A DNA stretch of 62,937 nt from an uncultured Eubacteriales bacterium (lineage in GTDB: Bacteria; Bacillota; Clostridia; Lachnospirales; Lachnospiraceae). A program made the position numbers and the translations under genes. Below are positions 53,456 through 62,876 of the stretch, piece by piece. Under the pieces are notes generated by a model. It was not told the origin of the DNA. It saw nothing but the letters and a program-made list of their open reading frames with translations, and did not search any database. The stretch's first letter is position 1; the number at the start of each line of letters is the position of its first letter. The DNA is taken from positions 1 through 62,937 of the forward strand of contig UQCD01000013.1 of assembly GCA_900539455.1 (NCBI GenBank). Reading direction: 5' to 3'.

Positions 53456-55276
53456 TTAATTTCCTCCGTCTATTCTTGCTTTTAAGTCCTCAAGATACAT
53501 CCATCTTTCCATTTTTTCATCTAACTCTAAGGATAACTTTTCCTTTTCCTTGGTAAGCTCATTTAATTTTACAAAATCTCTGGCTTGTAAGCTCATCTCC
53601 TTATCAATATTTTCTATTCTTTCTTCTAATTGTGCCACACAGGCCTCGATGGTTTCATAATCCTTCGCCTCTTGATAAGTAAATTTCAGCTTCTTTTCTC
53701 TAGGCTTTTCCTTTTTACCCGACTCCTTAGCTGCTGTATCAGAAGCTTTATTTTCTACTTCAATCTCCTCCTTCAGCTTCTTAGCAGAATAATCTGTATA
53801 GCCACCCTCATATTGAGTTATTTTCCCATTACCGGAAAATTCAAAAATTCTATTTACTGTTCTGTCCAGAAAATATCTATCGTGGGAAACAATAACTACA
53901 ATTCCGTTAAAATTGTCTAAGTAATCCTCTAAAATAGTCAGGGTACTAATATCTAAATCATTTGTTGGCTCATCTAATATTAAAAAGTTTGGTGCTTCCA
54001 TAAGCACTCTTAAAAGATTAAGTCGTCTTTTTTCTCCACCTGAAAGCTTTTCTATAAGTGAATATTGTGCCTCTCCGGAAAATAAAAATCTCTCCAGCAT
54101 ATTTGCCGCCGATACAGGTCCTTCCTTTGTCTGTACAAATTCTGCCGTCTGTCTGATATAGTCTATAACTCTGATTTTAGGGTCCATATACGCAATCCCG
54201 GCCTCCTTAGAGGTTGCAATTTCCTGAGAATAATATCCTATTTTTACAGTCTGTCCTATTTCTATACTGCCACTATCAGGCTTAACACTACCCTCCAGCA
54301 TTTTCATAAGAGTAGTTTTCCCACAGCCATTTTTCCCTATAAAGCCTATTCTGTCATTTTTTAGGAATATATAAGTAAAATCCTTAATTAAAACCTTATC
54401 CCCATAGCTTTTACAAAGATTTTTAATTTCTACTGTGGTCTTTCCAAGCCGGGTTACAGCAGAGGACATTTCCACTTGTCCATTCCTAGCAAAATCCTTT
54501 GTATTTTTCATCTGCTCATATCTTTCTATTCTAGCCTTCTGCTTTGTTGAACGAGCCCTTGCTCCTCTCATTATCCAGGCTAATTCATTTCTAAGAATAG
54601 ACTTTCTTTTTCTATCACTGGCAACCAGCATTTCCTCCCGCTCAGTTTTCAGCTTTAAAAAGCCAGAATAATTTTCCTTATATGTGTAAATTTTTCCTCT
54701 GTCTACCTCATCTATTCTGTTACAAACACTATCCAAAAAGTATCTGTCATGAGTAACCATAATTATTGAGCCTTTATAAGCCTTTAGCTGTTCCTCTAAC
54801 CAATCCGACATTTGATTGTCTAAATGGTTGGTAGGCTCATCTAATATTAATATATCTGACGGTGCAGCAAGCACAGCCACTAAAGCACATCTTTTTCGCT
54901 GTCCTCCTGAAAGAGTAGCTACATTACTGTTAAAATCATCTATTCCCAGCTTAGTCATCATTGTTTTAGCTTTGGTTTCAATATTTTGGTCAATTTGTCC
55001 TTTATTTTTTCTAATAATATATTCAATTACTGTTTCATTTTCTAAAAACTCCGGAGTTTGTGGAAGATATTTAATTACCACATGACCTGCCTTCGTTACC
55101 TCTCCCTTGTCACATTCTTCTTTTCCAGCAAGAATTTTCAATAAGGTGGATTTTCCAGTTCCGTTTATTCCGATAACACCCACCTTTTCATTTTCCCCTA
55201 AAAAGAAATCTGTATTATCCAACACCTTTTTGTTGGAAAATTCCTTAACCAAATTTGTTCCAGAAAGTAAATTCAT
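53456..55276 (-). CDS. ABC-F family ATPase
   Basis: 606 residues, two ABC domains in one chain without membrane helices. P-loops GINGTGKS and GKNGCGKT, signatures LSGGQRKR and LSGGEKRR, Walker B ILDEPTNHLD and ILDEPTNDLD. Linker about 210-290 and a C-terminal coiled coil (about 540-606), the Uup-like plan. ABC-F proteins act on ribosomes to resolve stalling; drug protection cannot be inferred here. AAAGGA upstream of the ATG. Confidence 0.92.
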   Translation of the reverse strand: MNLLSGTNLVKEFSNKKVLDNTDFFLGENEKVGVIGINGTGKSTLLKILAGKEECDKGEVTKAGHVVIKYLPQTPEFLENETVIEYIIRKNKGQIDQNIETKAKTMMTKLGIDDFNSNVATLSGGQRKRCALVAVLAAPSDILILDEPTNHLDNQMSDWLEEQLKAYKGSIIMVTHDRYFLDSVCNRIDEVDRGKIYTYKENYSGFLKLKTEREEMLVASDRKRKSILRNELAWIMRGARARSTKQKARIERYEQMKNTKDFARNGQVEMSSAVTRLGKTTVEIKNLCKSYGDKVLIKDFTYIFLKNDRIGFIGKNGCGKTTLMKMLEGSVKPDSGSIEIGQTVKIGYYSQEIATSKEAGIAYMDPKIRVIDYIRQTAEFVQTKEGPVSAANMLERFLFSGEAQYSLIEKLSGGEKRRLNLLRVLMEAPNFLILDEPTNDLDISTLTILEDYLDNFNGIVVIVSHDRYFLDRTVNRIFEFSGNGKITQYEGGYTDYSAKKLKEEIEVENKASDTAAKESGKKEKPREKKLKFTYQEAKDYETIEACVAQLEERIENIDKEMSLQARDFVKLNELTKEKEKLSLELDEKMERWMYLEDLKARIDGGN

Positions 55277-55301
55277 TTATTTATCCTTTCAATTTATATT
55301 A

Positions 55302-55895
55302 TCAAGTCTTTTTTCTACTCATAATTTTGCAAAAAATTATTCCAACTGCTGTGCTTATGGTAGTTGCTATAATTGCAGGAACTATTATCCCTGTAGGATT
55401 AACGCTTCCATATTGGCTTCTGTAAGCTATTACATTTATAGGTATAAGCTGTAATGAAGAAATGTTTATTACTAAGAAGGTGCACATTTCATCACTTGCC
55501 CACTTATAGCTTTTATTATCACCATTATCATTTAAGGCTGCCAATTCCTTCATTGCCTTAAGTCCTGCTGGCGTTGCTGCCCAGCCTAACCCAAAAATAT
55601 TTGCAATAAAATTAGTTGTAATACTTTCTCTTACAATATGATTTTTAGGAAGTCTTGGAAATAAAAAAGTGATAAATGGCGACAGCTTCCGTGAAGCTGC
55701 TGCTATTATACCACAATTTGTCGCTATTTTCATTATTCCCGTCCACATAGTAACTACACCCAGCATAGTAATACAAAGGCTGACTGCGTCTTTTCCTGAG
55801 TCTATAGCTGCATTTCCTACTACCTCAATATTTCCTGTTATGCTTCCATATACTATGCCAATTATAATCATTGCCGCCCATAAATAATTTAACAA
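55302..55895 (-). CDS. spmA: Spore maturation protein A
   Basis: About 197 residues from a TTG at 55895, which lies five bases after GGAGG; the in-frame TTG at 55907 would overlap that site. Gate-fold membrane protein with the IFGLGWAATPAGLKAM motif and about five helices. It works with SpmB in spore core dehydration. Separated from spmB by the ABC-F, PHP and deacetylase genes, although all share a strand and small gaps. Confidence 0.9.
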   Translation of the reverse strand: MLNYLWAAMIIIGIVYGSITGNIEVVGNAAIDSGKDAVSLCITMLGVVTMWTGIMKIATNCGIIAAASRKLSPFITFLFPRLPKNHIVRESITTNFIANIFGLGWAATPAGLKAMKELAALNDNGDNKSYKWASDEMCTFLVINISSLQLIPINVIAYRSQYGSVNPTGIIVPAIIATTISTAVGIIFCKIMSRKKT

Positions 55896-56108
55896 TTCAC
55901 CCTCCAAAATAATTATACATACATATTAAAGCATTTATAATACTTATATAAGTACGCTTTTACTCTATAATATATATATGACAGATATTTTATAAGGTTA
56001 CTTGTAATTGAATATATCTTATATATAACCTATATATAATTACATACAACTAAGCCTATGCAATATACCTTGCTGACATTTACGATTTTTCATCTTTTAG
56101 TACATTCT

Positions 56109-56960
56109 CTAATCTAATAATTGATTATATATATCTCTTTTTGATACACCTCTGTCCTTTGCCACCAGCTTCATTGCCTCTTTTTTGTCAATTCCTTTGC
56201 TTAAATAAATATCCATATGCTCACTTACTGACATTTCAAGAAAATTGTCTATTGCCTCCTGCCTTTTCTCCTCCATAGTCTTTCCTTCTATTACAAGAAC
56301 AAACTCCCCCTTAGGAGTTTCCTCTGTATATTTATCTACAAGGCTGCTAATAGTAGTTTTATTGGCATTTTCGTGTATTTTAGTAAGCTCCTTGCACAAG
56401 GTAATGCTTCTATCCCCCAATGTCTTTAACAGCTCCTTTAAGGTTCCCAGAAGATGATGTGGTGCTTCATACAAAATAATTGTCCTGGTTTCGTTTTTAA
56501 GCTCCTCTAGTACAGCAGCTCTTTCCTTTTTTTCACTTGGTAAAAAGGCCTCGAAAGCAAATCTTCTAGTCTTTTGTCCTGACATAGTAAGTGCTGTAAT
56601 AAGTGCTGCCGGTCCTGGCAGCGAGCTAACCTGTATGCCTGCCTCAAAGCACTGTCTTACTAATTCCTCTCCAGGGTCAGATATTCCCGGTGTTCCGGCA
56701 TCTGTAATAATGGCAATATTTTTGCCCTTTAACATTTCTCCTACCAGATACTTTGCTTTGTCATACTTATTAAATTCGTGATAGCTGGTCATAGGTGTAT
56801 CTATCTGGAAATGATTAAGCAGCTTTATACTGTGTCTTGTATCCTCTGCTGCAATTAAGTCCACTTCCTTTAAGGTTTTTAATACTCTAAAGGTAATATC
56901 CTCTAAATTTCCAATAGGTGTTGCACACAAATATAGTTTTCCTATTATATTTTCTGACAT
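56109..56960 (-). CDS. rsmI: 16S rRNA (cytidine1402-2'-O)-methyltransferase
   Basis: 283 residues. Tetrapyrrole-methylase fold: LYLCATPIGNLEDIT start, AEDTRHSIKLLNHF and ITDAGTPGISDPGE motifs. Methylates the 2'-O of C1402 in the decoding centre. Last gene of the block that begins with the decarboxylase, in the place of Bacillus yabC. 27 bases after the trmN6-like gene. Confidence 0.94.
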   Translation of the reverse strand: MSENIIGKLYLCATPIGNLEDITFRVLKTLKEVDLIAAEDTRHSIKLLNHFQIDTPMTSYHEFNKYDKAKYLVGEMLKGKNIAIITDAGTPGISDPGEELVRQCFEAGIQVSSLPGPAALITALTMSGQKTRRFAFEAFLPSEKKERAAVLEELKNETRTIILYEAPHHLLGTLKELLKTLGDRSITLCKELTKIHENANKTTISSLVDKYTEETPKGEFVLVIEGKTMEEKRQEAIDNFLEMSVSEHMDIYLSKGIDKKEAMKLVAKDRGVSKRDIYNQLLD

Positions 56961-56987
56961 AACTTCTCCATATAACTAATAATTGTT

Positions 56988-57722
56988 TTATTTTCCATAT
57001 ATTTCTAGAACCTCATCTGTATATACATTTATTTCCTTATACACAATAATCGGCTCTAATACCTTAAGAAAGCTATTACTGCCCTTAATGCCTTCAATTA
57101 ATACCATATTAGCCTCTTTATCCTTATAAGGGTGTACCATTTGTATAGTCTTAGGCTCAAGCTTGTACTTTGTCATAAGATTAATAATCTCTACAAGTCT
57201 GTGTGGTCTATGTACCATATAAAATCTGCCCTTATCCTTTAAAACATAAGTGGCCTCTCTGATTACATCCTCCAGACAAAGCAGCACCTCGTGGCGTGCT
57301 ATCGCCTTTGGCAGATTTGGATTTTTAAGTCCGTGATTTTCATTCATATATGGTGGGTTTGTAGTTACAACATCAAAAGAAGCTCTCCCAAAAATATGGG
57401 AGGCTTCTTTTATATCACCTTCAAAAATTTCAATTTTGTTTTCTAATTGGTTTAAGCTTACACTTCTTCGTGCCATATCAGCACTTTCCTTTTGTATCTC
57501 TAATGCAGCAAAATACTCTCCCTCTGTTTTTGCCTCAAGTAATATTGGAATAATCCCAGTTCCTGTTCCTAAATCCAATACCTTTTCCTTAAGCTTTACC
57601 TTCGCAAAGCCAGAAAGTAATACTGCGTCCATTCCAAAACAAAATTTGTCACTATTTTGTATTATCTTATAACCATTTCTGTCTAAATCATCAATTCTTT
57701 CGCCATCTAAAAGCTTAGTCAT
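56988..57722 (-). CDS. tRNA1(Val) (adenine37-N6)-methyltransferase-like protein
   Basis: 244 residues from the ATG at 57722, which overlaps the ricT stop; the in-frame TTG at 57752 is the alternative. SAM-dependent small-domain methylase: LDLGTGTGIIPILL and the N6-adenine motif NPPYMNENHG. It corresponds to Bacillus yabB by position. Target base assumed from the family. Confidence 0.88.
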   Translation of the reverse strand: MTKLLDGERIDDLDRNGYKIIQNSDKFCFGMDAVLLSGFAKVKLKEKVLDLGTGTGIIPILLEAKTEGEYFAALEIQKESADMARRSVSLNQLENKIEIFEGDIKEASHIFGRASFDVVTTNPPYMNENHGLKNPNLPKAIARHEVLLCLEDVIREATYVLKDKGRFYMVHRPHRLVEIINLMTKYKLEPKTIQMVHPYKDKEANMVLIEGIKGSNSFLKVLEPIIVYKEINVYTDEVLEIYGK

Positions 57723-58620
57723 CAAACTTTGATTTTCCTTCCTGTCTTTCAAGAGCTTCTAATTCCTTTAGCTCCTCATCACTTACATTAAAGTTTTCTC
57801 TTCTTCTCTTTGGCTTAAATTTAAGTCTGTCTACCTTGTATTCTCGGATTTCTTTCTCGTCATTTACCTCTACAATAACTCTTACATTCTGTCTAAGAAC
57901 ACTGACACTTGCTACCTCACCTCTTAAGCCTTCATCAGTTGTAACATAATCTCCAACATTTGGAAGCTTTAGGTTTAGCTCCTCATATGTGTCCTCTTCA
58001 TTTTTCAGACAACACATAAGCCTTCCACAGACACCTGATATTTTTGTAGGGTTAAGTGACAAGTTCTGATCCTTTGCCATTTTAATAGATACAGGTGCAA
58101 AGTCAGATAAAAATGTATTGCAGCATAAAGGTCTGCCACATATTCCTATGCCACCTACTGCCTTTGTTTCATCTCTTACACCAATTTGTCTAAGCTCTAT
58201 TCTAGTTTTAAATATTGCTGCCAAATCCTTAACTAATTCTCTGAAATCTATTCTTCCATCGGCGGTAAAATAGAATAATACCTTATTGTTGTCAAAAGTA
58301 TATTCTGTATCTATGAGCTTCATTTCTAAGCCATGCTTTTTGATTTTTTCAATACAAATATCAAAAGCCCTCTTTTCTTTTTCCTTGTTCTTTCTGGCAA
58401 TCTCATCGTCTTCCTTTGTAGCAACTCTGATTACCTGTTTTAGTGGCTGTACAACCTTGTCCTCAGATACCTCACGGACTCCTAAAACTACTGAACCATA
58501 TTCTATACCTCTGGCAGTTTCAACAATTACATGACAGCCTTGTACAATTTTCATACCTGCTGGGTCAAAATAATAAATCTTACCTGCTTTTCTAAATCTA
58601 ACACCTATTACTTTTATCAT
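57715..58620 (-). CDS. ricT: PSP1-domain protein RicT (YaaT)
   Basis: 301 residues. The conserved cysteine cluster (GICGRPLCC and GVCGRLMCC) is the iron-sulfur site of RicT, part of the RicA-RicF-RicT complex that controls RNase Y processing, sporulation phosphorelay and biofilm in Bacillus. The C-terminus is Lys/Arg/Glu-rich. Next to holB as in Bacillus subtilis. Confidence 0.92.
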   Translation of the reverse strand: MIKVIGVRFRKAGKIYYFDPAGMKIVQGCHVIVETARGIEYGSVVLGVREVSEDKVVQPLKQVIRVATKEDDEIARKNKEKEKRAFDICIEKIKKHGLEMKLIDTEYTFDNNKVLFYFTADGRIDFRELVKDLAAIFKTRIELRQIGVRDETKAVGGIGICGRPLCCNTFLSDFAPVSIKMAKDQNLSLNPTKISGVCGRLMCCLKNEEDTYEELNLKLPNVGDYVTTDEGLRGEVASVSVLRQNVRVIVEVNDEKEIREYKVDRLKFKPKRRRENFNVSDEELKELEALERQEGKSKFDD

Positions 58621-58705
58621 TGTTATATTAAAGTTTTACCTTTTCCTTTCCATTAAATGTAATAGCACTCTGATAAATTGCATACTACTTTTAATTTTAA
58701 CAGAT

Positions 58706-59716
58706 TTATTGTAAATTTTCTATATATAAATTTTCCCTTATACACATTAGTAGCAGTTCAATAGTTAAATCAAAATTTACATTTGCTCTAAGTCGTAAGA
58801 CTACCTTATCGGCCGCCTCAAATATTCTATTTATACCGTTGTAGGATATTCTGATAACATATTTCTCTATAAGAGAAATATCCTCTTTAAATATTAGCTG
58901 GTTTATATCCTTAGATGCCTTAAAAATAAGCACATCCCTAAACCAGGCAACCATTAAATCTATATATTCAGCTATATTATCCTTAAAGGTAGCTGCCTCT
59001 TTAACATATCCACTTATATCTGTAACCGAAGCATCGCAAATGCCTGTCAAATGCCTTATTACCATATCCTTAAGCTCATTAAATTCTTCCATTGAGGCTA
59101 ATCTAATGGCTCTGCCAAGATTTCCCCCTGCAAAATTAACCACCATTTTTGCCTGATAATCTGGAATTTTTTCCTTTTCTCTCAGATAATTTATAATATC
59201 TGTTGAAGCTACTGGCCGCATTTCTAATGCTACACACCTAGATAATATTGTCTGTAAAAAGCTGTCCTTATTGTTTGTCAATAACATTATAATTCCATAG
59301 GCTGGTGGCTCCTCTATAGTCTTTAGCAAAGCATTTTGTGCCTGAACAGTCAGTTTTTCAGCTTCATCTACTATATATATTTTATATTTACTTGAGTAAG
59401 GCTTTATTAAAATATCATTATTAATCTGCTCTCTGACCTCATCTATTGCTATTGTTGATGGTTTTTCGTGAGTTATCCATCTTATGTCTGGATGATTATT
59501 ACTTATTGCCTGTTTGCAGGAATGACACTGCATACATGGCTCATCTCCACCCTTTTCACATTGCAAAGTCATACTAAATATTTTGGCAATAGTCTTTTTT
59601 CCCATACCTTTTTCACCATTAATAATATAAGCGTGGGAAATTTTATTTAATTTTATTGCATTTTTCATATGAGAAATAATGCTTTCTTGTCCTACAATAT
59701 CCTTAAAACCTGTCAT
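58706..59716 (-). CDS. holB: DNA polymerase III delta prime subunit
   Basis: 336 residues. Clamp-loader subunit with P-loop-like GEKGMGKKT, four-Cys zinc module (CEKGGDEPCMQCHSC), YIVDEAEKL and LSRCVALEM motifs. The gap to ricT is 85 bases. Placed between yaaR and ricT, as in Bacillus. Confidence 0.94.
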   Translation of the reverse strand: MTGFKDIVGQESIISHMKNAIKLNKISHAYIINGEKGMGKKTIAKIFSMTLQCEKGGDEPCMQCHSCKQAISNNHPDIRWITHEKPSTIAIDEVREQINNDILIKPYSSKYKIYIVDEAEKLTVQAQNALLKTIEEPPAYGIIMLLTNNKDSFLQTILSRCVALEMRPVASTDIINYLREKEKIPDYQAKMVVNFAGGNLGRAIRLASMEEFNELKDMVIRHLTGICDASVTDISGYVKEAATFKDNIAEYIDLMVAWFRDVLIFKASKDINQLIFKEDISLIEKYVIRISYNGINRIFEAADKVVLRLRANVNFDLTIELLLMCIRENLYIENLQ

Positions 59717-59737
59717 ATTATCTCCAATTCTTTTTGC

Positions 59738-60187
59738 TTAAGTCAATATATCCATTAGCAAACCCCTGATTTCATCAACCTTATTTAAAATCAAAAGGTT
59801 GTCCTTCTCGTCCTTTAATAATTCCTCTGCCAGCTCGTCTAAATTTTCATCTATAAGCTTTACAATTCCATACACCCTATGTCTACCCCTTCTATCTAGG
59901 AAGTTTTCTCTTGAAAATTGATGTGACCTGAATACAACCTCATTCAAAAATGACTTTATAAGCTCTCTGTATCTACGCATATCTCTTATATCCGTCTTTT
60001 TTGAAATCTTCTTTCCCTGCTCGGAAATTTCATTTATTAAGCCACTAATCTTCGCCTGAAGGTCAGCCTCCTTAATATTACTAATCAATGCAAACTTAAA
60101 GGAATCATCACTGGCTGCTGTAGGCTTTGGTGCTTCCACTCTGTTTGCATTTAATATTTCCGATATACGCATATCCATATTGTCCAT
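59738..60187 (-). CDS. yaaR: YaaR-family (DUF327) protein
   Basis: 149 residues from the ATG at 60187 (AAGGAAG seven bases upstream; TTG at 60190 is less likely). Helical protein with the RRYRELIKSFLNEVV segment and a conserved RRGRHRVYGIVKLIDENL stretch. Function unknown; kept with holB across Firmicutes. Confidence 0.88.
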   Translation of the reverse strand: MDNMDMRISEILNANRVEAPKPTAASDDSFKFALISNIKEADLQAKISGLINEISEQGKKISKKTDIRDMRRYRELIKSFLNEVVFRSHQFSRENFLDRRGRHRVYGIVKLIDENLDELAEELLKDEKDNLLILNKVDEIRGLLMDILT

Positions 60188-60221
60188 CAAATCACTTCCT
60201 TTCTATTTAGTTGTAAATACT

Positions 60222-60803
60222 CTATATGTTTTCTTTTATATAGCTCTCAATTTCTCCTATACACTTATTAATATCGTCATTATTAAATCTTTTTTGTATA
60301 CCTATTTCCTCTAATTTTTCTTCTGAAAAATCTTCGCAATCAGCTAAAAATCTCCTGCACATCTCTGCATACTTTGGATTTTGCTGCTCCATTTCTCTAT
60401 TCAATGCACGCATAAGTCTTTTTCCGTCGTCTACCTGTATGTATATTGGCAGCACATTTTCACTTCCATAAAAATCTCTAATCTTAACATATGCTTCCAA
60501 TGTTCCTATTAAAATATAGTTGTTCTTTTTTACATTAACCTCCGTATCAATGGCTGTAAAGTAATTCCACAAGCCACATACTGTATCATAGGTACGCTTT
60601 TCAATAACTAATCCCTTTTTCTCCATCTCCTCCATTTCATAATCTTTTACAAAATGATATTCCACTCCTTCTACTTCCCCCTCCCTGATTGGTCTTGTAG
60701 TATAGCTTACTATAGTTTCTAACGATAAGTCTTCGTCCTCCATTAATCTTCTAAATATAGTATCCTTGCCTGATGAACTTTTTCCCATTAAGTAAAAAAT
60801 CAT
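60222..60803 (-). CDS. Guanylate-kinase-like protein
   Basis: 193 residues from the ATG at 60803 (AAGGTG upstream; GTG at 60812 overlaps that site). P-loop GKSSSGKDT and the GMP-binding TTRPIREGEVEGVEYHF segment identify the Gmk fold. Overall divergence from standard Gmk is marked in the second half. It occupies the place where Bacillus has tmk, so it might be a second guanylate kinase or act on another nucleotide. Confidence 0.82.
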   Translation of the reverse strand: MIFYLMGKSSSGKDTIFRRLMEDEDLSLETIVSYTTRPIREGEVEGVEYHFVKDYEMEEMEKKGLVIEKRTYDTVCGLWNYFTAIDTEVNVKKNNYILIGTLEAYVKIRDFYGSENVLPIYIQVDDGKRLMRALNREMEQQNPKYAEMCRRFLADCEDFSEEKLEEIGIQKRFNNDDINKCIGEIESYIKENI

Positions 60804-60934
60804 TATTTTCACCTTCTAATCTTTTTCTATTATAATTTATATTTTATTGTTACACTTAATATAAGTAAGCTTTTATATTTTTTTCGCATTACTTAATTTT
60901 ATTTAAGCTTCTATATTATGTCTTATTTTTTATA

Positions 60935-62500
60935 TTACTTGATTTCTGTATTATTTACCACAACTATTTTATTATCCCTTAACCCAGTTACATTTAACCC
61001 CTCATCCATATATTTATTTACCTTTGCGATAAGCTCCTTTGTAATAAGTTCTCCTGGCACTAATATTGGACAGCCAGGTGGATACAGATAAACATATGTG
61101 CCACTTATTCTATTTTCACTGTCAGTAAATAATATTTCCTCATTATCCCTGAAATCCATTTCGTACACCTCTAAAAGCTTTTCAGGAATTATAATACTTT
61201 CTGTTATTCTATTTGATTCAATACATTGTGTTTTTACATCTTCTGTAGCTTGTAATCTTAAATCAATTTCCTTTAGTGCATTAACAAGTCTATCGATACC
61301 ATCGTCTGTATCGCAGATTGAAGTCATCGCAATAACATATTTTTCTGAAGCCATTTCCATTTGCAGATGATATTTATTTAATAACTCGTTATACAAGTCC
61401 GTTCCTGTATAGCCCTTGCGCCTTGATACAATATTAATTTTGCCTCTATCAAAATCAAAAGCCTGCTCTGGCTTAAAAATTGAAAGGCATTTAAGCTTAC
61501 TGCATTGACTATATATTTTTTCCAATCTATTAACATATTCATTAAACAATTTTTTTCCACCATTATCTATTATATCCATACATTTTTCCACAGAAGCCAT
61601 TAATACATAAGAAGGACTGCTGCTTTCATATATACTGAGAAATCTTTCCACTTTTTTCTCATCTATATTTTCTGAGCAAATATGCAAAATAGATGTCTGT
61701 GTCATTGCAGGCAAGGTTTTATGAATACTTTCTATTACAATATCTGCTCCTAATTCAACTGCAGAGGTTGGAAAATAATTATCAAATTTAAAATGTGCTC
61801 CATGTGCTTCATCTACTATTAAAATACCACCCTTTTTATGAACATATTTTGCTATACCTTCTATATCAGATACAATTCCTTCATAGGTTGGTGATGTTAT
61901 GACAACCACCTTTACCTTAGGATTTCTATTGAATATCTCCTCTACATCTTCTATTTCAATCTGTCCAAATATACCATATTCATTTACCTTTGGTACAATA
62001 TAATTACATTTTAATTTGTTAATATATACTGCATTATATACTGATTTATGGCAATTCCTTGCAAGGGCTATTTCATCACCCATTTTTACAACACTTGATA
62101 TTGCTGCCATTATTCCACAGGTAGAGCCATTCACTAAAATATATGACCTTTTACTACCATACATTTTAGCTATACGATTCATCAAGGACTTGATTACATC
62201 ATTTGCATTATGTAAATTATCAAAATTTTCTATTTCAGTAATATCTATTTTATAGGGACTAATCATATTAATTATGTCTGTATTTCTCTTATGACCAGGC
62301 ATATGAAAAGGATAATAGTCACTATCACTATATTTCACCAGTCTTTTATATAGGCTGTCGCTTAAATTATTATTTATATTACTGTACAAATTATTACACA
62401 AATTATCATCCAAATTATTGCTTGAATTTTTGTCTAATTTACTACTTAAACTATTACATATATTTTTATCTAATCTATTATCCATATTTTCACTATCCAT
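60935..62500 (-). CDS. Orn/Lys/Arg decarboxylase family protein (YaaO-like)
   Basis: 521 residues, PLP fold type I. FHMPGHKRN, the ANDVIKSLM segment, DEAHGAHFKF and the lysine motif ESIHKTLPAMTQTS are intact; the C-terminal domain has YPPGCPILVPGE. Substrate could be Arg, Lys or Orn. The first 55 residues are an Asn/Leu/Ser-rich run with NNL-type repeats and are not part of the family fold. Start ATG at 62500 has only a weak ribosome binding site, and ATG 62485 is an alternative. Confidence 0.88.
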   Translation of the reverse strand: MDSENMDNRLDKNICNSLSSKLDKNSSNNLDDNLCNNLYSNINNNLSDSLYKRLVKYSDSDYYPFHMPGHKRNTDIINMISPYKIDITEIENFDNLHNANDVIKSLMNRIAKMYGSKRSYILVNGSTCGIMAAISSVVKMGDEIALARNCHKSVYNAVYINKLKCNYIVPKVNEYGIFGQIEIEDVEEIFNRNPKVKVVVITSPTYEGIVSDIEGIAKYVHKKGGILIVDEAHGAHFKFDNYFPTSAVELGADIVIESIHKTLPAMTQTSILHICSENIDEKKVERFLSIYESSSPSYVLMASVEKCMDIIDNGGKKLFNEYVNRLEKIYSQCSKLKCLSIFKPEQAFDFDRGKINIVSRRKGYTGTDLYNELLNKYHLQMEMASEKYVIAMTSICDTDDGIDRLVNALKEIDLRLQATEDVKTQCIESNRITESIIIPEKLLEVYEMDFRDNEEILFTDSENRISGTYVYLYPPGCPILVPGELITKELIAKVNKYMDEGLNVTGLRDNKIVVVNNTEIK

Positions 62501-62525
62501 TAATGTTTCTTTAATCCTTGACTAT

Positions 62526-62553
62526 ATTATAATACCACATAATTTAAAAACAA
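62526..62553 (-). promoter_or_regulatory. Probable promoter of the decarboxylase-rsmI block
   Basis: TTGTTT (62548-62553), 16-base spacer, TATAAT (62526-62531) on the minus strand, 26 bases upstream of the ATG. Confidence 0.5.
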
Positions 62554-62611
62554 GCAGTCACCTGTAATCCTTTTATCAAATACTATTTTACTTCATACAA
62601 CTATTTTCTAA

Positions 62612-62651
62612 TAAAAAAATCGATAATCACTACATTTGTAATAATTATCGA
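62612..62651 (-). terminator. Terminator of the tRNA operon
   Basis: Stem TCGATAAT / ATTATCGA with inner TACA/TGTA pairing, followed by seven T residues, after tRNA-Phe. Confidence 0.8.
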
Positions 62652-62664
62652 CTAATAAAATTAG

Positions 62665-62737
<73 letters not shown>

Positions 62738-62760
62738 ATCTTGTAAGCAATGCTTACGAG

Positions 62761-62834
62761 TTGCGGGGGATGGATTTGAACCAACGACCTTCGGGTTATG
62801 AGCCCGACGAGCTTCCAGACTGCTCCACCCCGCG
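62761..62834 (-). tRNA. Initiator tRNA-fMet (CAT)
   Basis: 74 bases. The acceptor has the C1-A72 mismatch (CGCGGGG / CCCCGCA) and the anticodon stem has the three-GC initiator run (GGG / CCC) around loop CTCATAA. CCA is not encoded. Confidence 0.94.
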
Positions 62835-62876
62835 ATGATAGTATATTATATGCAATAAAAAAATTTTTATTACTAA

